From JAEXZL01 sp049943125 (GTDB lineage: Bacteria; Bacillota; Clostridia; Clostridiales; Clostridiaceae): 64,000 bases of DNA. The notes under the pieces are model-generated. The model saw only the letters and a list, made by a program, of their open reading frames with translations. It was not told the DNA's origin and did not search any database. A program made the position numbers and the translations under genes. The DNA is taken from contig NZ_CP188040.1 in the NCBI RefSeq assembly GCF_049943125.1, forward strand, positions 2,170,001 to 2,234,000, read 5' to 3'. Positions 39,788 to 48,461 of this stretch are shown one piece after another (the stretch's first letter is position 1; every line of letters starts with the position of its first letter).

Positions 39788-39976
39788 TGGCTTTTCTAAT
39801 AATATTTTAGAGCCTCACCGTTGACTGGATTCTGCAATTATACTTTTATTTATATTTTTATGCATATGGATGCATTTACAGTCAAAACAGCAGGAGAGTG
39901 ATAAAATTTATTCCTTATCATCGCTTATCCATTTAATTGTTAAATGGTCGATCCTGCAAAAGGGAGGTAAATATTA
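39788..39976 (+). ncRNA. Structured 5' leader of the yabE-like gene (candidate riboregulator)
   Basis: Nested perfect pairings occur in order. TTGACTG (39821-39827) with CAGTCAA (39879-39885) encloses a small TGCAT/ATGCA hairpin (39861-39874). GCAGGA (39890-39895) with TCCTGC (39952-39957) encloses two hairpins, TGATAA/TTATCA (39899-39904, 39915-39920) and CCATTTAA/TTAAATGG (39929-39936, 39940-39947), forming a three-way junction. The GGGAGG ribosome site (39962-39967) lies five bases after it. It does not match the c-di-AMP riboswitch consensus as I know it. Confidence 0.55.
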
Positions 39977-41020
39977 GTGGGAAAAATAAATAGTTACTTC
40001 AAGAAGTATTTTTCCGTAAAGCCCAAGGCTGCATTTGTAGGAGCTTTGGTAATGGTTACTGTCCTTTTAGTATTCTTCAATATGAGGAAGACTATAGCCA
40101 TCACAATAGATGGGGAGGAACAAACAGTAGTAACCTTTAAAGATACCGTTGCAGCGGCATTGGAGGAGTCAGGGATTACCCTGGGACCTAAGGACGAAAT
40201 ACAACCATCCTTGGACACGGCCCTTAAAAATAATACTATAATCAATATAGAAAGGGCTGTAACAGTTAGTGTTACTGTGGATGGGAAGCAACTAAGTATT
40301 CTAACCAATGAGGATAGTCTAGGACAGTTATTAGCTCAGGCTGATATCACTCTTGGTGAAGAGGATGTTATCAAGCCTGGTGTGGATTCCCCTTTAGAAG
40401 AGGGTATGGAGGTAGTTATTACAAGAATAGCTACTGAATACGAAAAGTCCACCGCTACTATTGACTACACCACAGAAGTTAAAAAGGACTCTAGCATGCA
40501 AAAAGGAAAGAGCAAGGTCCTTCAGGAAGGTGTTCCTGGTGAGAAAGAAATAACCACAAAGGTGGTTTATGAAGATGGTGTAGAGGTTAGTCGTGAAGTA
40601 GTAGAAGAAACTACTAAGAAAGCTCCGGTGAATAAAATAGTAGCTGAGGGTTCAGGACAAGTTATAGTAGCATCAAGAGGTGGAGTTTCCGTAAATGTTA
40701 ATGAAAATGGAGTTCCTTATAGTACTTCGGTTCTCACAGTTAAAGCAACAGCCTATTGGAGAGGTGACGATGGTGGAACCATCACAGCTACAGGAACAGT
40801 ACCTGTTAGGAGTACCAGTGGATGGAGCACAATCGCCGTAGATCCTCGTGTCATCCCTTATGGAACAAAGGTTTATGTTGAAGGCTATGGCTATGCTATT
40901 GCTGAAGACACCGGTGGAGCCATTAAGGGCAACAGAATTGATGTATTCATGAATTCTGCTGAGGAGTGTTATAGCTGGGGTGTAAGAAGTGTAAAGGTTC
41001 ATATTTTAGGCAGTAATTAA
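39977..41020 (+). CDS. YabE/Rpf-like protein: DUF348 x2, G5, 3D domain
   Basis: A 347-aa envelope protein starting at GTG 39977 behind GGGAGG. A single membrane anchor (about 17-36) is followed by two DUF348 repeats (about 40-80 and 95-135), a G5 domain (about 150-220) and a 3D domain (about 255-345). The 3D domain retains VDPRVIPYGTKVYV and AEDTGGAIKGNRIDVF; these Asp residues are the proposed active site of a lytic transglycosylase-type fold. It probably remodels peptidoglycan and resembles resuscitation-promoting factor-like proteins. It is in the yabE position before rnmV-ksgA. Confidence 0.93.
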   Translation: MGKINSYFKKYFSVKPKAAFVGALVMVTVLLVFFNMRKTIAITIDGEEQTVVTFKDTVAAALEESGITLGPKDEIQPSLDTALKNNTIINIERAVTVSVTVDGKQLSILTNEDSLGQLLAQADITLGEEDVIKPGVDSPLEEGMEVVITRIATEYEKSTATIDYTTEVKKDSSMQKGKSKVLQEGVPGEKEITTKVVYEDGVEVSREVVEETTKKAPVNKIVAEGSGQVIVASRGGVSVNVNENGVPYSTSVLTVKATAYWRGDDGGTITATGTVPVRSTSGWSTIAVDPRVIPYGTKVYVEGYGYAIAEDTGGAIKGNRIDVFMNSAEECYSWGVRSVKVHILGSN

Positions 41021-41021
41021 A

Positions 41022-41067
41022 CAAATTAAAAGAGCAGCTGTTGCTGCTCTTTTAATTTGTTTTTTTA
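41022..41067 (+). terminator. Rho-independent terminator after the yabE-like gene
   Basis: CAAATTAAAAGAGCAGC (41022-41038) pairs perfectly with 41043-41059, followed by T7. Confidence 0.92.
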
Positions 41068-41205
41068 TTCTTACTATCAATACTTTATTCTTTAAGAATT
41101 ATATAAAAATAACAGGAAAAAATAAAAATACTTTGTAAAAAATAATAATTATAGTATAGTTTTAATGTATGTTATTGTATTTTTAAATTGAAAGGAAGTA
41201 GCTTC

Positions 41206-41757
41206 GTGATAAAAGAGGTTATTGTTGTAGAAGGACGAGATGATGTAACCGCCGTAAAAAGAGCAATAGATGCTGAGTGCATAGCTGTAGGAGGTTTTGG
41301 CATAAATAGTGAAGTTATAAGAAGGATTAAGGAGGCACAAAAAAGAAAAGGTGTTATAGTGCTTACAGATCCGGATTTTGCAGGAGAAAAGATCAGAAGG
41401 ATTATTTCAAAGAGAGTTCCTGGAATAAAGCATGCTTATATTACCCAGGAGGAAGGCTTGAAGGATGGAGATATAGGGGTAGAGAATGCAGAGCCTGCTG
41501 TGATTATTAATGCTCTAGAAAAAGCTAAGGCTACCTTAGAGGTAAAAGAAGAAATCTTTAATATGCAGGATTTATATTATTTTGGGTTATCAGGACACCC
41601 AGAATCAAAGCATAGACGAGATATCTTAGGAAAAGAGTTGGGAATAGGCCTTGGAAATGGAAGACAGCTTATAGCAAGGCTTAACAGCTACGGGATAACT
41701 AAGGAAGAGTTTCTTAAGGCAATGAATAAAATTCATGGGCAAGGAGAGGAGAAATAA
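41206..41757 (+). CDS. rnmV: Ribonuclease M5
   Basis: A 183-aa Toprim-domain nuclease that matures 5S rRNA. The Toprim signatures VVEGRDDVTAV and VLTDPDFAGEKIRR are near the N-terminus. The start is GTG 41206 behind AAAGGA (9-nt spacing); the earlier in-frame TTG 41188 would add six residues without a site. The stop abuts the ksgA ATG directly, so the two are coupled, as in Bacillus. Confidence 0.94.
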   Translation: MIKEVIVVEGRDDVTAVKRAIDAECIAVGGFGINSEVIRRIKEAQKRKGVIVLTDPDFAGEKIRRIISKRVPGIKHAYITQEEGLKDGDIGVENAEPAVIINALEKAKATLEVKEEIFNMQDLYYFGLSGHPESKHRRDILGKELGIGLGNGRQLIARLNSYGITKEEFLKAMNKIHGQGEEK

Positions 41758-42591
41758 ATGGATTTAAACACCTTAGAGCTAGTGAAAAAATATAATTTTA
41801 AGTTTACTAAAAGCTTAGGACAAAATTTCCTAGTAGATGATTCTGTATTAAAGGACATAATTGAGGGGGCAGAAATTTCTCCAGAGGATCATGTAATTGA
41901 AATAGGTCCTGGAGTAGGAACCCTTACAGCAGAGCTTCTAAAGAAGGCTAAGAGAGTAACAGCCTTAGAGCTTGATGCTTCTTTAATTCCTATACTTTTA
42001 GAGGAGCTTAAGGATAGAGAGAATTTTACCCTTATTAATAAAGATGCATTAAAGGTAGACTTTAAAGAAATTATTAATGAAGGAGAGAAGGTTAAGGTAG
42101 TAGCTAATCTACCTTACTATGTTACCACACCTATAATAGCTAAGCTCCTTAATGAAGGGGTGAATTTTGACTCCTTAACTATAATGATTCAAAAGGAAGT
42201 AGCTGAAAGAATAAATGCTTGTCCAGGTACCAAGGATTATGGAGCTCTTTCCCTGTTAGTGCAGTATTATTGTGATACAAAGATAATTAGGAGGGTTCCA
42301 CCGGCAAGCTTTATTCCAAGACCTAAGGTAGATTCTATTGTTATTAAGCTTATTAAGCTTCCGGGGGCAAGAGTAGAGGTAAGGGATGAGGCTGTATTTT
42401 TTAAGGTTATAAGAGAAGCCTTTAATATGAGAAGAAAGACCCTCTCTAATGCTCTGAAAAACATGGGCTTATCTAAGGATGCACTGGAGGAAGCCTTTAA
42501 GGAAGCAGATATAGACAGCAGGAGAAGAGGAGAAACCTTATCCATAGAAGAGTTTGCCTCCTTAGCTAATAGTATAAATACTAGACTATAA
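41758..42591 (+). CDS. ksgA: 16S rRNA dimethyladenosine transferase (KsgA/RsmA)
   Basis: A 277-aa SAM-dependent enzyme that dimethylates A1518/A1519 of 16S rRNA. SAM motif I VIEIGPGVGTLTAEL, catalytic NLPYYVTTPI and the LTIMIQKEVAERI segment are intact. The C-terminal helical domain follows. Its ATG follows the rnmV stop immediately, with a GGAGAGGAG site inside rnmV. Bacillus has yabG downstream; here a HAD phosphatase follows instead. Confidence 0.97.
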   Translation: MDLNTLELVKKYNFKFTKSLGQNFLVDDSVLKDIIEGAEISPEDHVIEIGPGVGTLTAELLKKAKRVTALELDASLIPILLEELKDRENFTLINKDALKVDFKEIINEGEKVKVVANLPYYVTTPIIAKLLNEGVNFDSLTIMIQKEVAERINACPGTKDYGALSLLVQYYCDTKIIRRVPPASFIPRPKVDSIVIKLIKLPGARVEVRDEAVFFKVIREAFNMRRKTLSNALKNMGLSKDALEEAFKEADIDSRRRGETLSIEEFASLANSINTRL

Positions 42592-42601
42592 GGGGATTGA
42601 T

Positions 42602-43255
42602 ATGAAAAATATAAAATTAGCCATATTTGATATGGATGGATTGATGCTGGATACAGAAACCTTATATATCGATGCCTGCTTAGCTATAGCTAATGAAAAT
42701 AATTATAATGTTTCTAAAGAGCTGCTTTTTAAAACAATTGGTATAACTGCAGCAGATGAAGAAAATATCCTGCGTAATGCCCTTGGTGAAGATTTTCCTC
42801 TAGATACCTACAGAGAAAATACCATAGAGTCCATGTTTAATAGGATAGAGCAGGAGGGTGTAGCAGTAAAGGAAGGACTGCTGGAGCTATTAGATTTTCT
42901 TGAAGAAAATAATGTTTTAAAGGTAGTGGCTACCTCTAGATATAGAGATAAAGCGAAGTGGCTTTTAGAAAAGGCAGGTATTAAAGATAGATTTAATGAT
43001 ATTATCTGTGGCGATGATGTGAAAAATGGGAAGCCAGCACCGGATATCTTCTTAAAGGCCTGTGAGCTTATGGGAGTGAATAAATCTGAAGCAGTGGTTT
43101 TAGAGGATTCTATTAATGGTTTAAAGGCAGCGAAGGCTGCAGAGATAAAATGTATACTTATACCAGATATAATAAATCCTACTCCTGAAGAGGAGAAGCT
43201 GGCTTACATAAAGCTGAAAAATTTAAAAGAAGTAATTAATCTTAATATAAGATAA
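42602..43255 (+). CDS. HAD-superfamily phosphatase (beta-phosphoglucomutase-like subclass)
   Basis: A 217-aa hydrolase. Motif I DMDGLMLDTE (nucleophile Asp10), a helical cap domain, the Thr/Ser motif II (VVATSRY), motif III Lys and motif IV VLEDSINGLKAA. Substrates are probably small sugar phosphates; they cannot be read from sequence. It lies 10 bp after ksgA and probably ends that operon (terminator at 43262). Confidence 0.9.
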   Translation: MKNIKLAIFDMDGLMLDTETLYIDACLAIANENNYNVSKELLFKTIGITAADEENILRNALGEDFPLDTYRENTIESMFNRIEQEGVAVKEGLLELLDFLEENNVLKVVATSRYRDKAKWLLEKAGIKDRFNDIICGDDVKNGKPAPDIFLKACELMGVNKSEAVVLEDSINGLKAAKAAEIKCILIPDIINPTPEEEKLAYIKLKNLKEVINLNIR

Positions 43256-43261
43256 TTATTA

Positions 43262-43290
43262 AACCCTAGCTCCATAAGAGCAGGGTTTTT
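43262..43290 (+). terminator. Rho-independent terminator after the HAD gene
   Basis: ACCCTAGCTC and GAGCAGGGT pair across a short loop (one mismatch), followed by T6. Confidence 0.75.
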
Positions 43291-43371
43291 TCTATTTATG
43301 CACAAAACAGTCTATTTTTTTTGGGGGCTTCATATACTATATGGAATAAATAAATGCGGAGGGACTATAAC

Positions 43372-44898
43372 TTGGCACATAGCAGACTGTATAGAAGCTT
43401 TTTAATATTACAGGAAGCAGAAAAAGGTTATTCCATAGCTTCAGATAAGCCCATCTCAGCCTATACTAAGATTGAGGGGAAGAATGATAGCTGTAGGATT
43501 TCCTTCTATGCACAGAATCTAAAAAAGGATAATTATCATATGCTGCTTATTTGCGGCAAAAAGGGTGTTAACAAAAATATAAGCTTAGGTCCATTGAACA
43601 TAAATGAACAGGGAAGAGCAGAGGTTAGTGGTGATTATGTTATAAATAATATAGCTGGCACGGGGATCCCTATGAACAGTATATCTGGCGCTGCAATAAT
43701 CATTCTAAGGGATGATAAAATAAAGGCAGTAATGAAAGGATATATGAATGGTGAGAAGGAACCTATGGAGTGGACTGACTTTCCTTTAATGAATGCATGT
43801 AAGGCAACGGAAGAGTCTTCATCACCAGAGCCGGAAGCTGTTCAGCAGGTGATGATAACACAGCCTTCAGAAGCTCCTGCTCCTTCAGAGCCCGCTGCAC
43901 CTTCCATGGAGGAACAGAGTCCTGCTTCTGAAATAATAATTCCACAAGAAGAGCAGAGGGCTGCAGCTGAGGCGGAGGATATCCCTCAGAAAGAGGAGCC
44001 AGCTTCATCATCAGAAGTGATTATTGTTCAAGAGGCCGCAGAGGATGAAGGAAGAGCTTTATTAAACGCTGATGAAGCTAAAGAAGAATCCGATGAAGGG
44101 ACAAATAGAAGGGTTGATATAATCTCTTCTAAGAGTGGTAATGATATTTCCATAGAGGAGCTAGAGGCCCTTAAGGCATTTATTAAGGAGCAGGAGCTAC
44201 GACTTGGAATAGCGCCGAAGGAAGAAAAAGAAGAGAATATCCTTACTGAGAATTTATTAGAAACCTTAGAAGCAAAGGAAGCTAGAAATGGTGTTTTTGA
44301 TAATGTATCTCCAGAGCTTAAAAAGGATATAGAAGAATTGAATTCTATAGATATAAAGGGTTTTAAGAGAGATCAAGAAGAAAATGAATTTGATAGCTAT
44401 GAAAAGTCTATTGAAGAAAATAAGCTTAAGCTCATGGAAAATAATTATGATGAGCTAAATAAAAAATTTAACTTAAGAGGTAGTGTAGGAGAATTTTTCC
44501 TGGAATTGGCTAAGGACTTTGAGCCATTAGATCTGGAGGATTCAGAAATAAAGTATTGTAAATGGTATAGGGTTCCTGTAGAAAGTGTTGATGAGCTCTG
44601 CGATATATCTAACTATAACAAATATACCGTGGCTTATTATCCAATGATTAATTACTACCCCTATATAAAAAATCATAAGCATTTTATTTTAGGTTTAAAA
44701 GGAGATAAGAAAGGGAGTATGAAATATCTTGTATATGGTATTCCTGGAGGTAAAGGAAAGCAGGAACAGCCCTATGGAGGAAAGTCTGGCTTCGTAACCT
44801 GGATCCCCTGTGACAAAAATGAAGATAAAGGCTACTGGCTCATGTTCTATGATTTCAAAAACTCCGTTATTGTAGTGCCCATAAGGCAGGAGGAATAG
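43372..44898 (+). CDS. Unknown clostridial protein with acidic low-complexity linker
   Basis: A 508-aa protein that I do not recognise. The start is probably TTG 43372, eight bases after GGAGGG; the ATG at 43354 overlaps that site. Residues 1-130 form a compact beta-rich domain (DSCRISFYAQNL, HMLLICGKKGVNKN). About 140-250 is a Pro/Glu/Ala/Ser-rich linker. The rest has charged helices and a C-terminal domain rich in Tyr/Trp (NKYTVAYYPMINYYPY, GGKSGFVTWIPCDKN). No signal peptide. Soluble, possibly surface- or spore-associated through the linker, but this is a guess. Confidence 0.7.
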   Translation: MAHSRLYRSFLILQEAEKGYSIASDKPISAYTKIEGKNDSCRISFYAQNLKKDNYHMLLICGKKGVNKNISLGPLNINEQGRAEVSGDYVINNIAGTGIPMNSISGAAIIILRDDKIKAVMKGYMNGEKEPMEWTDFPLMNACKATEESSSPEPEAVQQVMITQPSEAPAPSEPAAPSMEEQSPASEIIIPQEEQRAAAEAEDIPQKEEPASSSEVIIVQEAAEDEGRALLNADEAKEESDEGTNRRVDIISSKSGNDISIEELEALKAFIKEQELRLGIAPKEEKEENILTENLLETLEAKEARNGVFDNVSPELKKDIEELNSIDIKGFKRDQEENEFDSYEKSIEENKLKLMENNYDELNKKFNLRGSVGEFFLELAKDFEPLDLEDSEIKYCKWYRVPVESVDELCDISNYNKYTVAYYPMINYYPYIKNHKHFILGLKGDKKGSMKYLVYGIPGGKGKQEQPYGGKSGFVTWIPCDKNEDKGYWLMFYDFKNSVIVVPIRQEE

Positions 44899-44961
44899 CC
44901 TAATCAGAGGATTATACCTAAGTTAAATTTGCAAAAGCTGATGGAGGAAGGGGGGCCAGTG

Positions 44962-45558
44962 ATGAAAATTGATTATGGTAAGATAAAGTTTAATAGAAAG
45001 CAATTAGGGATAACTCTGATACTTCTTGGCCTTATGGCTGTTATGATATCAGGTGGAGAGATATTCAAGGATAAGTTAAAGGAAGTAGCTCTTATGGAAG
45101 CTGATATGAACATTATGAAAGATATATCTAATGATCAGCCTAAGGTTTCCTTTAGTGTCCCGGAAGGGTGGGATGTTAGTGCAATGCCTTATACTTCTAA
45201 TAATTTAAGATATTATTCAGAATATACCTCCAGAGAAAATACTATAAATGGATATGTAAAAGTCTTTATCAGTGAAGAAGATGTGTTAGAGATGATTAAA
45301 AGAGATAAAATAGTAATTAAAGCCAGCTATCGCCTGGAGGATTATAAAACAGAGATGGTTAAAATTGGTGATAGTAATGCAAATCTTGTAAGCTATTTAT
45401 TCTATAATGAAAATAAAGAAGGCTTTGTTGCAAAAGAGTATTATTTGATGGACAAGAAAAATTTAGTTAAGATGTGCTTTTATACTTCAAAAGATAGCTA
45501 TAAAGATAATATGCTTATTGCTTTTCAGACTATTTTAGAGAGCTTTAGAATTGAATAG
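44962..45558 (+). CDS. Membrane-anchored protein, PsbP-like domain candidate, unknown function
   Basis: A 198-aa protein. One transmembrane helix near the N-terminus (LGITLILLGLMAVMISG, about residues 16-34), then an external domain. That domain starts with VSFSVPEGWDVS and ends with MLIAFQTILESFRIE, an arrangement seen in PsbP/DcrB-like small beta domains. The ATG 44962 follows GGGGGG with good spacing; ATG 44941 is an alternative. It follows the unknown 508-aa gene closely. Confidence 0.65.
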   Translation: MKIDYGKIKFNRKQLGITLILLGLMAVMISGGEIFKDKLKEVALMEADMNIMKDISNDQPKVSFSVPEGWDVSAMPYTSNNLRYYSEYTSRENTINGYVKVFISEEDVLEMIKRDKIVIKASYRLEDYKTEMVKIGDSNANLVSYLFYNENKEGFVAKEYYLMDKKNLVKMCFYTSKDSYKDNMLIAFQTILESFRIE

Positions 45559-45574
45559 ACTAGAAAATGCTATG

Positions 45575-45615
45575 GGTCGAGGAGGGAGATAGATTATCCT
45601 TCTCGGCCTTTTTTA
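45575..45615 (+). terminator. Rho-independent terminator
   Basis: GGTCGAG (45575-45581) pairs with CTCGGCC (45602-45608) with one wobble, extended by AGG/CCT, followed by T6. Confidence 0.75.
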
Positions 45616-45690
45616 TTGGATAAGCTATTGTTGATTAAAAGGGATTATGGGATTATAATTTAATCAGATTTTGTATATAGGGGGATTAAC

Positions 45691-46455
45691 ATGAGACCAG
45701 TTTTATATAAACTTTTTGGTATAGAAATATACAGCTATGGCTTTATGATAGCCATAGGTATAATTGCTGCTGTGCTGCTTCTCAATAAGAGGGCAAAAAA
45801 GCAGGGGTATAATGAAGATAAGATATTTAACATGACTATGATAGCTGTTATTGGTGGGATTTTAGGAGGGAAGCTCTTATATATTATCACTGAAATGAAA
45901 TATTTTTTGGAAGACCCCCTAAGGGTTATAACTAAATTTGGAGAAGGCTTTGTGATATATGGTGCCATCGCTGGTGGTGCCCTGGCAGTAATTTTATATT
46001 CTAGAAAACAGAGATGGGAAGTATTAACACTTGTTGATATGATAATTCCTAGTGTTGCTATAGGTCAGGGCTTCGGTAGAATAGGTTGTTTTCTGGCAGG
46101 CTGCTGCTATGGTGCGGAAACTTCCTTCCCTATAAATGTTGTATTTAAGGATTCTTATTTTGCACCTAATGGAGTTCATCTTCATCCAACTCAGCTTTAT
46201 TCCTCAGCCTTTAATTTTTTGCTAGCGCTTCTTCTTTTATGGTATGATAAAAGGAAGAAAAAGGATGGAGATACTTTAGCTCTATACCTAGTGGTGTATA
46301 GCATTGGAAGATTCATTATAGAATTTTTTAGAGATGATCCTAGAGGGGCAGTTGGAGTACTCAGCACATCTCAGTTTATTGCTATAATTACCTTCATTAT
46401 GGGTATTGGAATATTTTTTATCCACCAGAGAAAGAGGAGAGAAGGAATTGTTTAA
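45691..46455 (+). CDS. lgt: Prolipoprotein diacylglyceryl transferase
   Basis: A 254-aa membrane enzyme that adds diacylglycerol to the lipobox Cys of prelipoproteins. It has seven transmembrane helices and the signature GRIGCFLAGCCYG, preceded by FGEGFVIYGAIAGG. The overlapping next gene encodes a protein with a lipobox, a plausible client. The ribosome site is AGGGGG. Confidence 0.96.
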   Translation: MRPVLYKLFGIEIYSYGFMIAIGIIAAVLLLNKRAKKQGYNEDKIFNMTMIAVIGGILGGKLLYIITEMKYFLEDPLRVITKFGEGFVIYGAIAGGALAVILYSRKQRWEVLTLVDMIIPSVAIGQGFGRIGCFLAGCCYGAETSFPINVVFKDSYFAPNGVHLHPTQLYSSAFNFLLALLLLWYDKRKKKDGDTLALYLVVYSIGRFIIEFFRDDPRGAVGVLSTSQFIAIITFIMGIGIFFIHQRKRREGIV

Positions 46456-47275
46456 TAAAAATAAAAGCTTACTTTTAATAGTTTTGATTATATGTCTATT
46501 CTTCACCGGCTGCAGCTATGTAGATAAGGCCAATACATGGCTGAAGCTTAAAAATGAGGATTTCGAATACCTAAAGGATGGAAATGTAGAGGAAATTGTT
46601 ATACAAAGCACCAGAGATGTAGGCTTTAGGTTTATAGTGACAGATAAGAGAACTATTAAAGATTTATATAGTCTCCTGTCTTCAGGAAAGATAGTAGAGG
46701 ATAAATCTGATCTTCAGCCTGATTATATCTTTGAGATACATCAATCCTCAGATAAGGTATATACCTTTAACTATGTTGCTGGTCTAGGTGGAAATGAGGG
46801 GAATTTTTATAATGACGAAAAAATATACAGGGTAAATAAGAGATTGGATAATGATATTATCAGCAATATGTCCTACCTAAGAAAACCAAGAGATTTTAAT
46901 GATATTTATTATGGCTCCATACTTTCTGTGCTGTCAAAGTATGGTTCTGAAATAAACCCAGAGGGTAAGAGGATTGGTGTAAATCTCTCTGATGACTTAG
47001 ACTGTGCAAAGTACATACTTTCTGCAGATTTGGAGGATTTTAAGTATGATCTTAAAAACACCATGAAAAATGGTGAGCTGATAGACGGAAATAATAAGGA
47101 GTATCCTATAGTTCTTACAGTGAAAACTGAAGGCTACAAAACCAATGTATACAAGAGTATTTTGACTCTATATAATAATGAAGATGGCAGTGAGAAGGAG
47201 TATTATGTAAGAGGGGATCATGAAAACAGAAGCTGGGATATTAAGATATTTCAAGAAAAACCATCAGACTGGTAA
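46448..47275 (+). CDS. Putative lipoprotein, unknown function
   Basis: A 275-aa protein beginning at TTG 46448, 8 bp inside the end of lgt, behind AGGAG. A signal peptide ends in the lipobox LFFTGC with Cys at about residue 19. The mature part contains repeated beta strands, with VIQSTRDVGFRFIVTDKRTIKDLYSLLSSGK near its start. I do not recognise the domain. Export and lipidation by the adjacent Lgt are likely. Coupling by overlap suggests an operon with lgt. Confidence 0.75.
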   Translation: MFNKNKSLLLIVLIICLFFTGCSYVDKANTWLKLKNEDFEYLKDGNVEEIVIQSTRDVGFRFIVTDKRTIKDLYSLLSSGKIVEDKSDLQPDYIFEIHQSSDKVYTFNYVAGLGGNEGNFYNDEKIYRVNKRLDNDIISNMSYLRKPRDFNDIYYGSILSVLSKYGSEINPEGKRIGVNLSDDLDCAKYILSADLEDFKYDLKNTMKNGELIDGNNKEYPIVLTVKTEGYKTNVYKSILTLYNNEDGSEKEYYVRGDHENRSWDIKIFQEKPSDW

Positions 47276-47342
47276 AGAAAAGAACCTTATCCTTCCCATG
47301 CAATAAGATTTTTTAATACAATTAATGGAGGTTTAATATAAT

Positions 47343-48164
47343 ATGTCAATTTCAATTGGAACAACCAAGGGTGAAAATAAAATGCCAAAAATGCTTCCTA
47401 GGCATGGAAGAATTAAAAATATAATTGGAGTAATCAGTGGTAAAGGAGGAGTAGGTAAGTCTACAGTTACTGGAATTATAGCTTCTAAGCTCGCTGAATC
47501 TGGTTACAGGGTTGGAGTTTTAGATGCGGACATCACTGGACCGTCTATGCCAAGATTTTTTGGTATAAATAATCAGAGAGCGGAAATAATACCTCTAGGT
47601 AATAAGGAAAATGAGTTTATGTTTTCGCCTGTAAAGTCCAGCCTGGGTGTAAAGGTAATGTCTATGAATTTATTATCAGAGGTGGAGGATCAACCGGTTT
47701 TATGGAGAGGCCCTGTTATTAATGGAGTATTGAACCAAATGTTTACTGATACTGCTTGGGGAGAGCTGGATTATTTGCTTATAGATATGCCTCCAGGAAC
47801 AGGAGATATAGCCTTAACAGTTATGCAGAGCTTTCCTATAAACAGCTTAATCATAGTTTCTACACCTCAGGATATGGTTTCTATGATAGTTAAGAAGGTA
47901 GTGATCATGGCTGAGAGGCTTCAGGTTCCTGTGAAGGGTGTAGTTGAAAACATGTCCTATATTATCTGCGATAATTGTAAAGAAAAGCATAGAGTATTCA
48001 GCAAGAAGAGTGCTGAAGAGCATGCGGCTTATTTAGGTCTTCCTTTAATTGCTGAGCTCCCTATTAATCCAGATTTAGCAGAAGCTCTAGAGGAAGGGAG
48101 AACAGAAACCTATGCTGCCCTTAATCCAGTTTATGATGCTTTAGGAGCTAGAGCTGTCAGATAG
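47343..48164 (+). CDS. Mrp/ApbC family P-loop ATPase (Fe-S carrier)
   Basis: A 273-aa deviant Walker A ATPase. GKGGVGKST (about residue 38), DADITGPSMPRFFG, and LLIDMPPGTGD are the Mrp/NBP35 signatures. Near the C-terminus are two Cys in YIICDNCKEKHRVF that could bind a bridging Fe-S cluster in a dimer. It probably carries and delivers [4Fe-4S] clusters. A ferredoxin gene follows 52 bp downstream. Confidence 0.92.
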   Translation: MSISIGTTKGENKMPKMLPRHGRIKNIIGVISGKGGVGKSTVTGIIASKLAESGYRVGVLDADITGPSMPRFFGINNQRAEIIPLGNKENEFMFSPVKSSLGVKVMSMNLLSEVEDQPVLWRGPVINGVLNQMFTDTAWGELDYLLIDMPPGTGDIALTVMQSFPINSLIIVSTPQDMVSMIVKKVVIMAERLQVPVKGVVENMSYIICDNCKEKHRVFSKKSAEEHAAYLGLPLIAELPINPDLAEALEEGRTETYAALNPVYDALGARAVR

Positions 48165-48216
48165 TCTATCTTATAAAGCATGATAATAAATGCTTAGTTG
48201 AGAGGAGGTTATTGCA

Positions 48217-48405
48217 ATGAAAGCAATAGTTGACAAGGATACATGTATAAGCTGTGGACTTTGTCCATCAATATGTCCTGATGTATTTGAGTTTGATGAT
48301 GATGGAAAGGCCACTGCTATAGTAGATGAGGTGCCTTCAGAAATGGAGGATACAGCACAGGAAGCAGCAGATAGCTGTCCTGTAAGTGCCATATCGGTAG
48401 AATAA
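48217..48405 (+). CDS. [4Fe-4S] ferredoxin
   Basis: A 62-aa ferredoxin. One cluster motif is present, CISCGLCPSICPDVF, with the fourth Cys in SCPVSAI. This is the single-cluster [4Fe-4S] type. It is a low-potential electron carrier. Start ATG follows GAGAGGAGG. It is next to the Mrp gene, which may supply clusters. Confidence 0.93.
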   Translation: MKAIVDKDTCISCGLCPSICPDVFEFDDDGKATAIVDEVPSEMEDTAQEAADSCPVSAISVE

Positions 48406-48422
48406 CTAAAAGTTTCAACAAA

Positions 48423-48460
48423 AAAGCTATGAGTGAATTAAGATTTCACTCATAGCTTTT
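48423..48460. terminator. Bidirectional terminator after ferredoxin
   Basis: AAAGCTATGAGTGAA (48423-48437) pairs perfectly with 48445-48459, flanked by A and T runs. It separates the ferredoxin gene and the convergent thiT gene. Confidence 0.92.
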
Positions 48461-48461
48461 A

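Noticed and set aside
39860..39901. 13-codon open frame in the yabE-like leader
   Set aside because: No ribosome site precedes it and its sequence overlaps the helices of the proposed structure.
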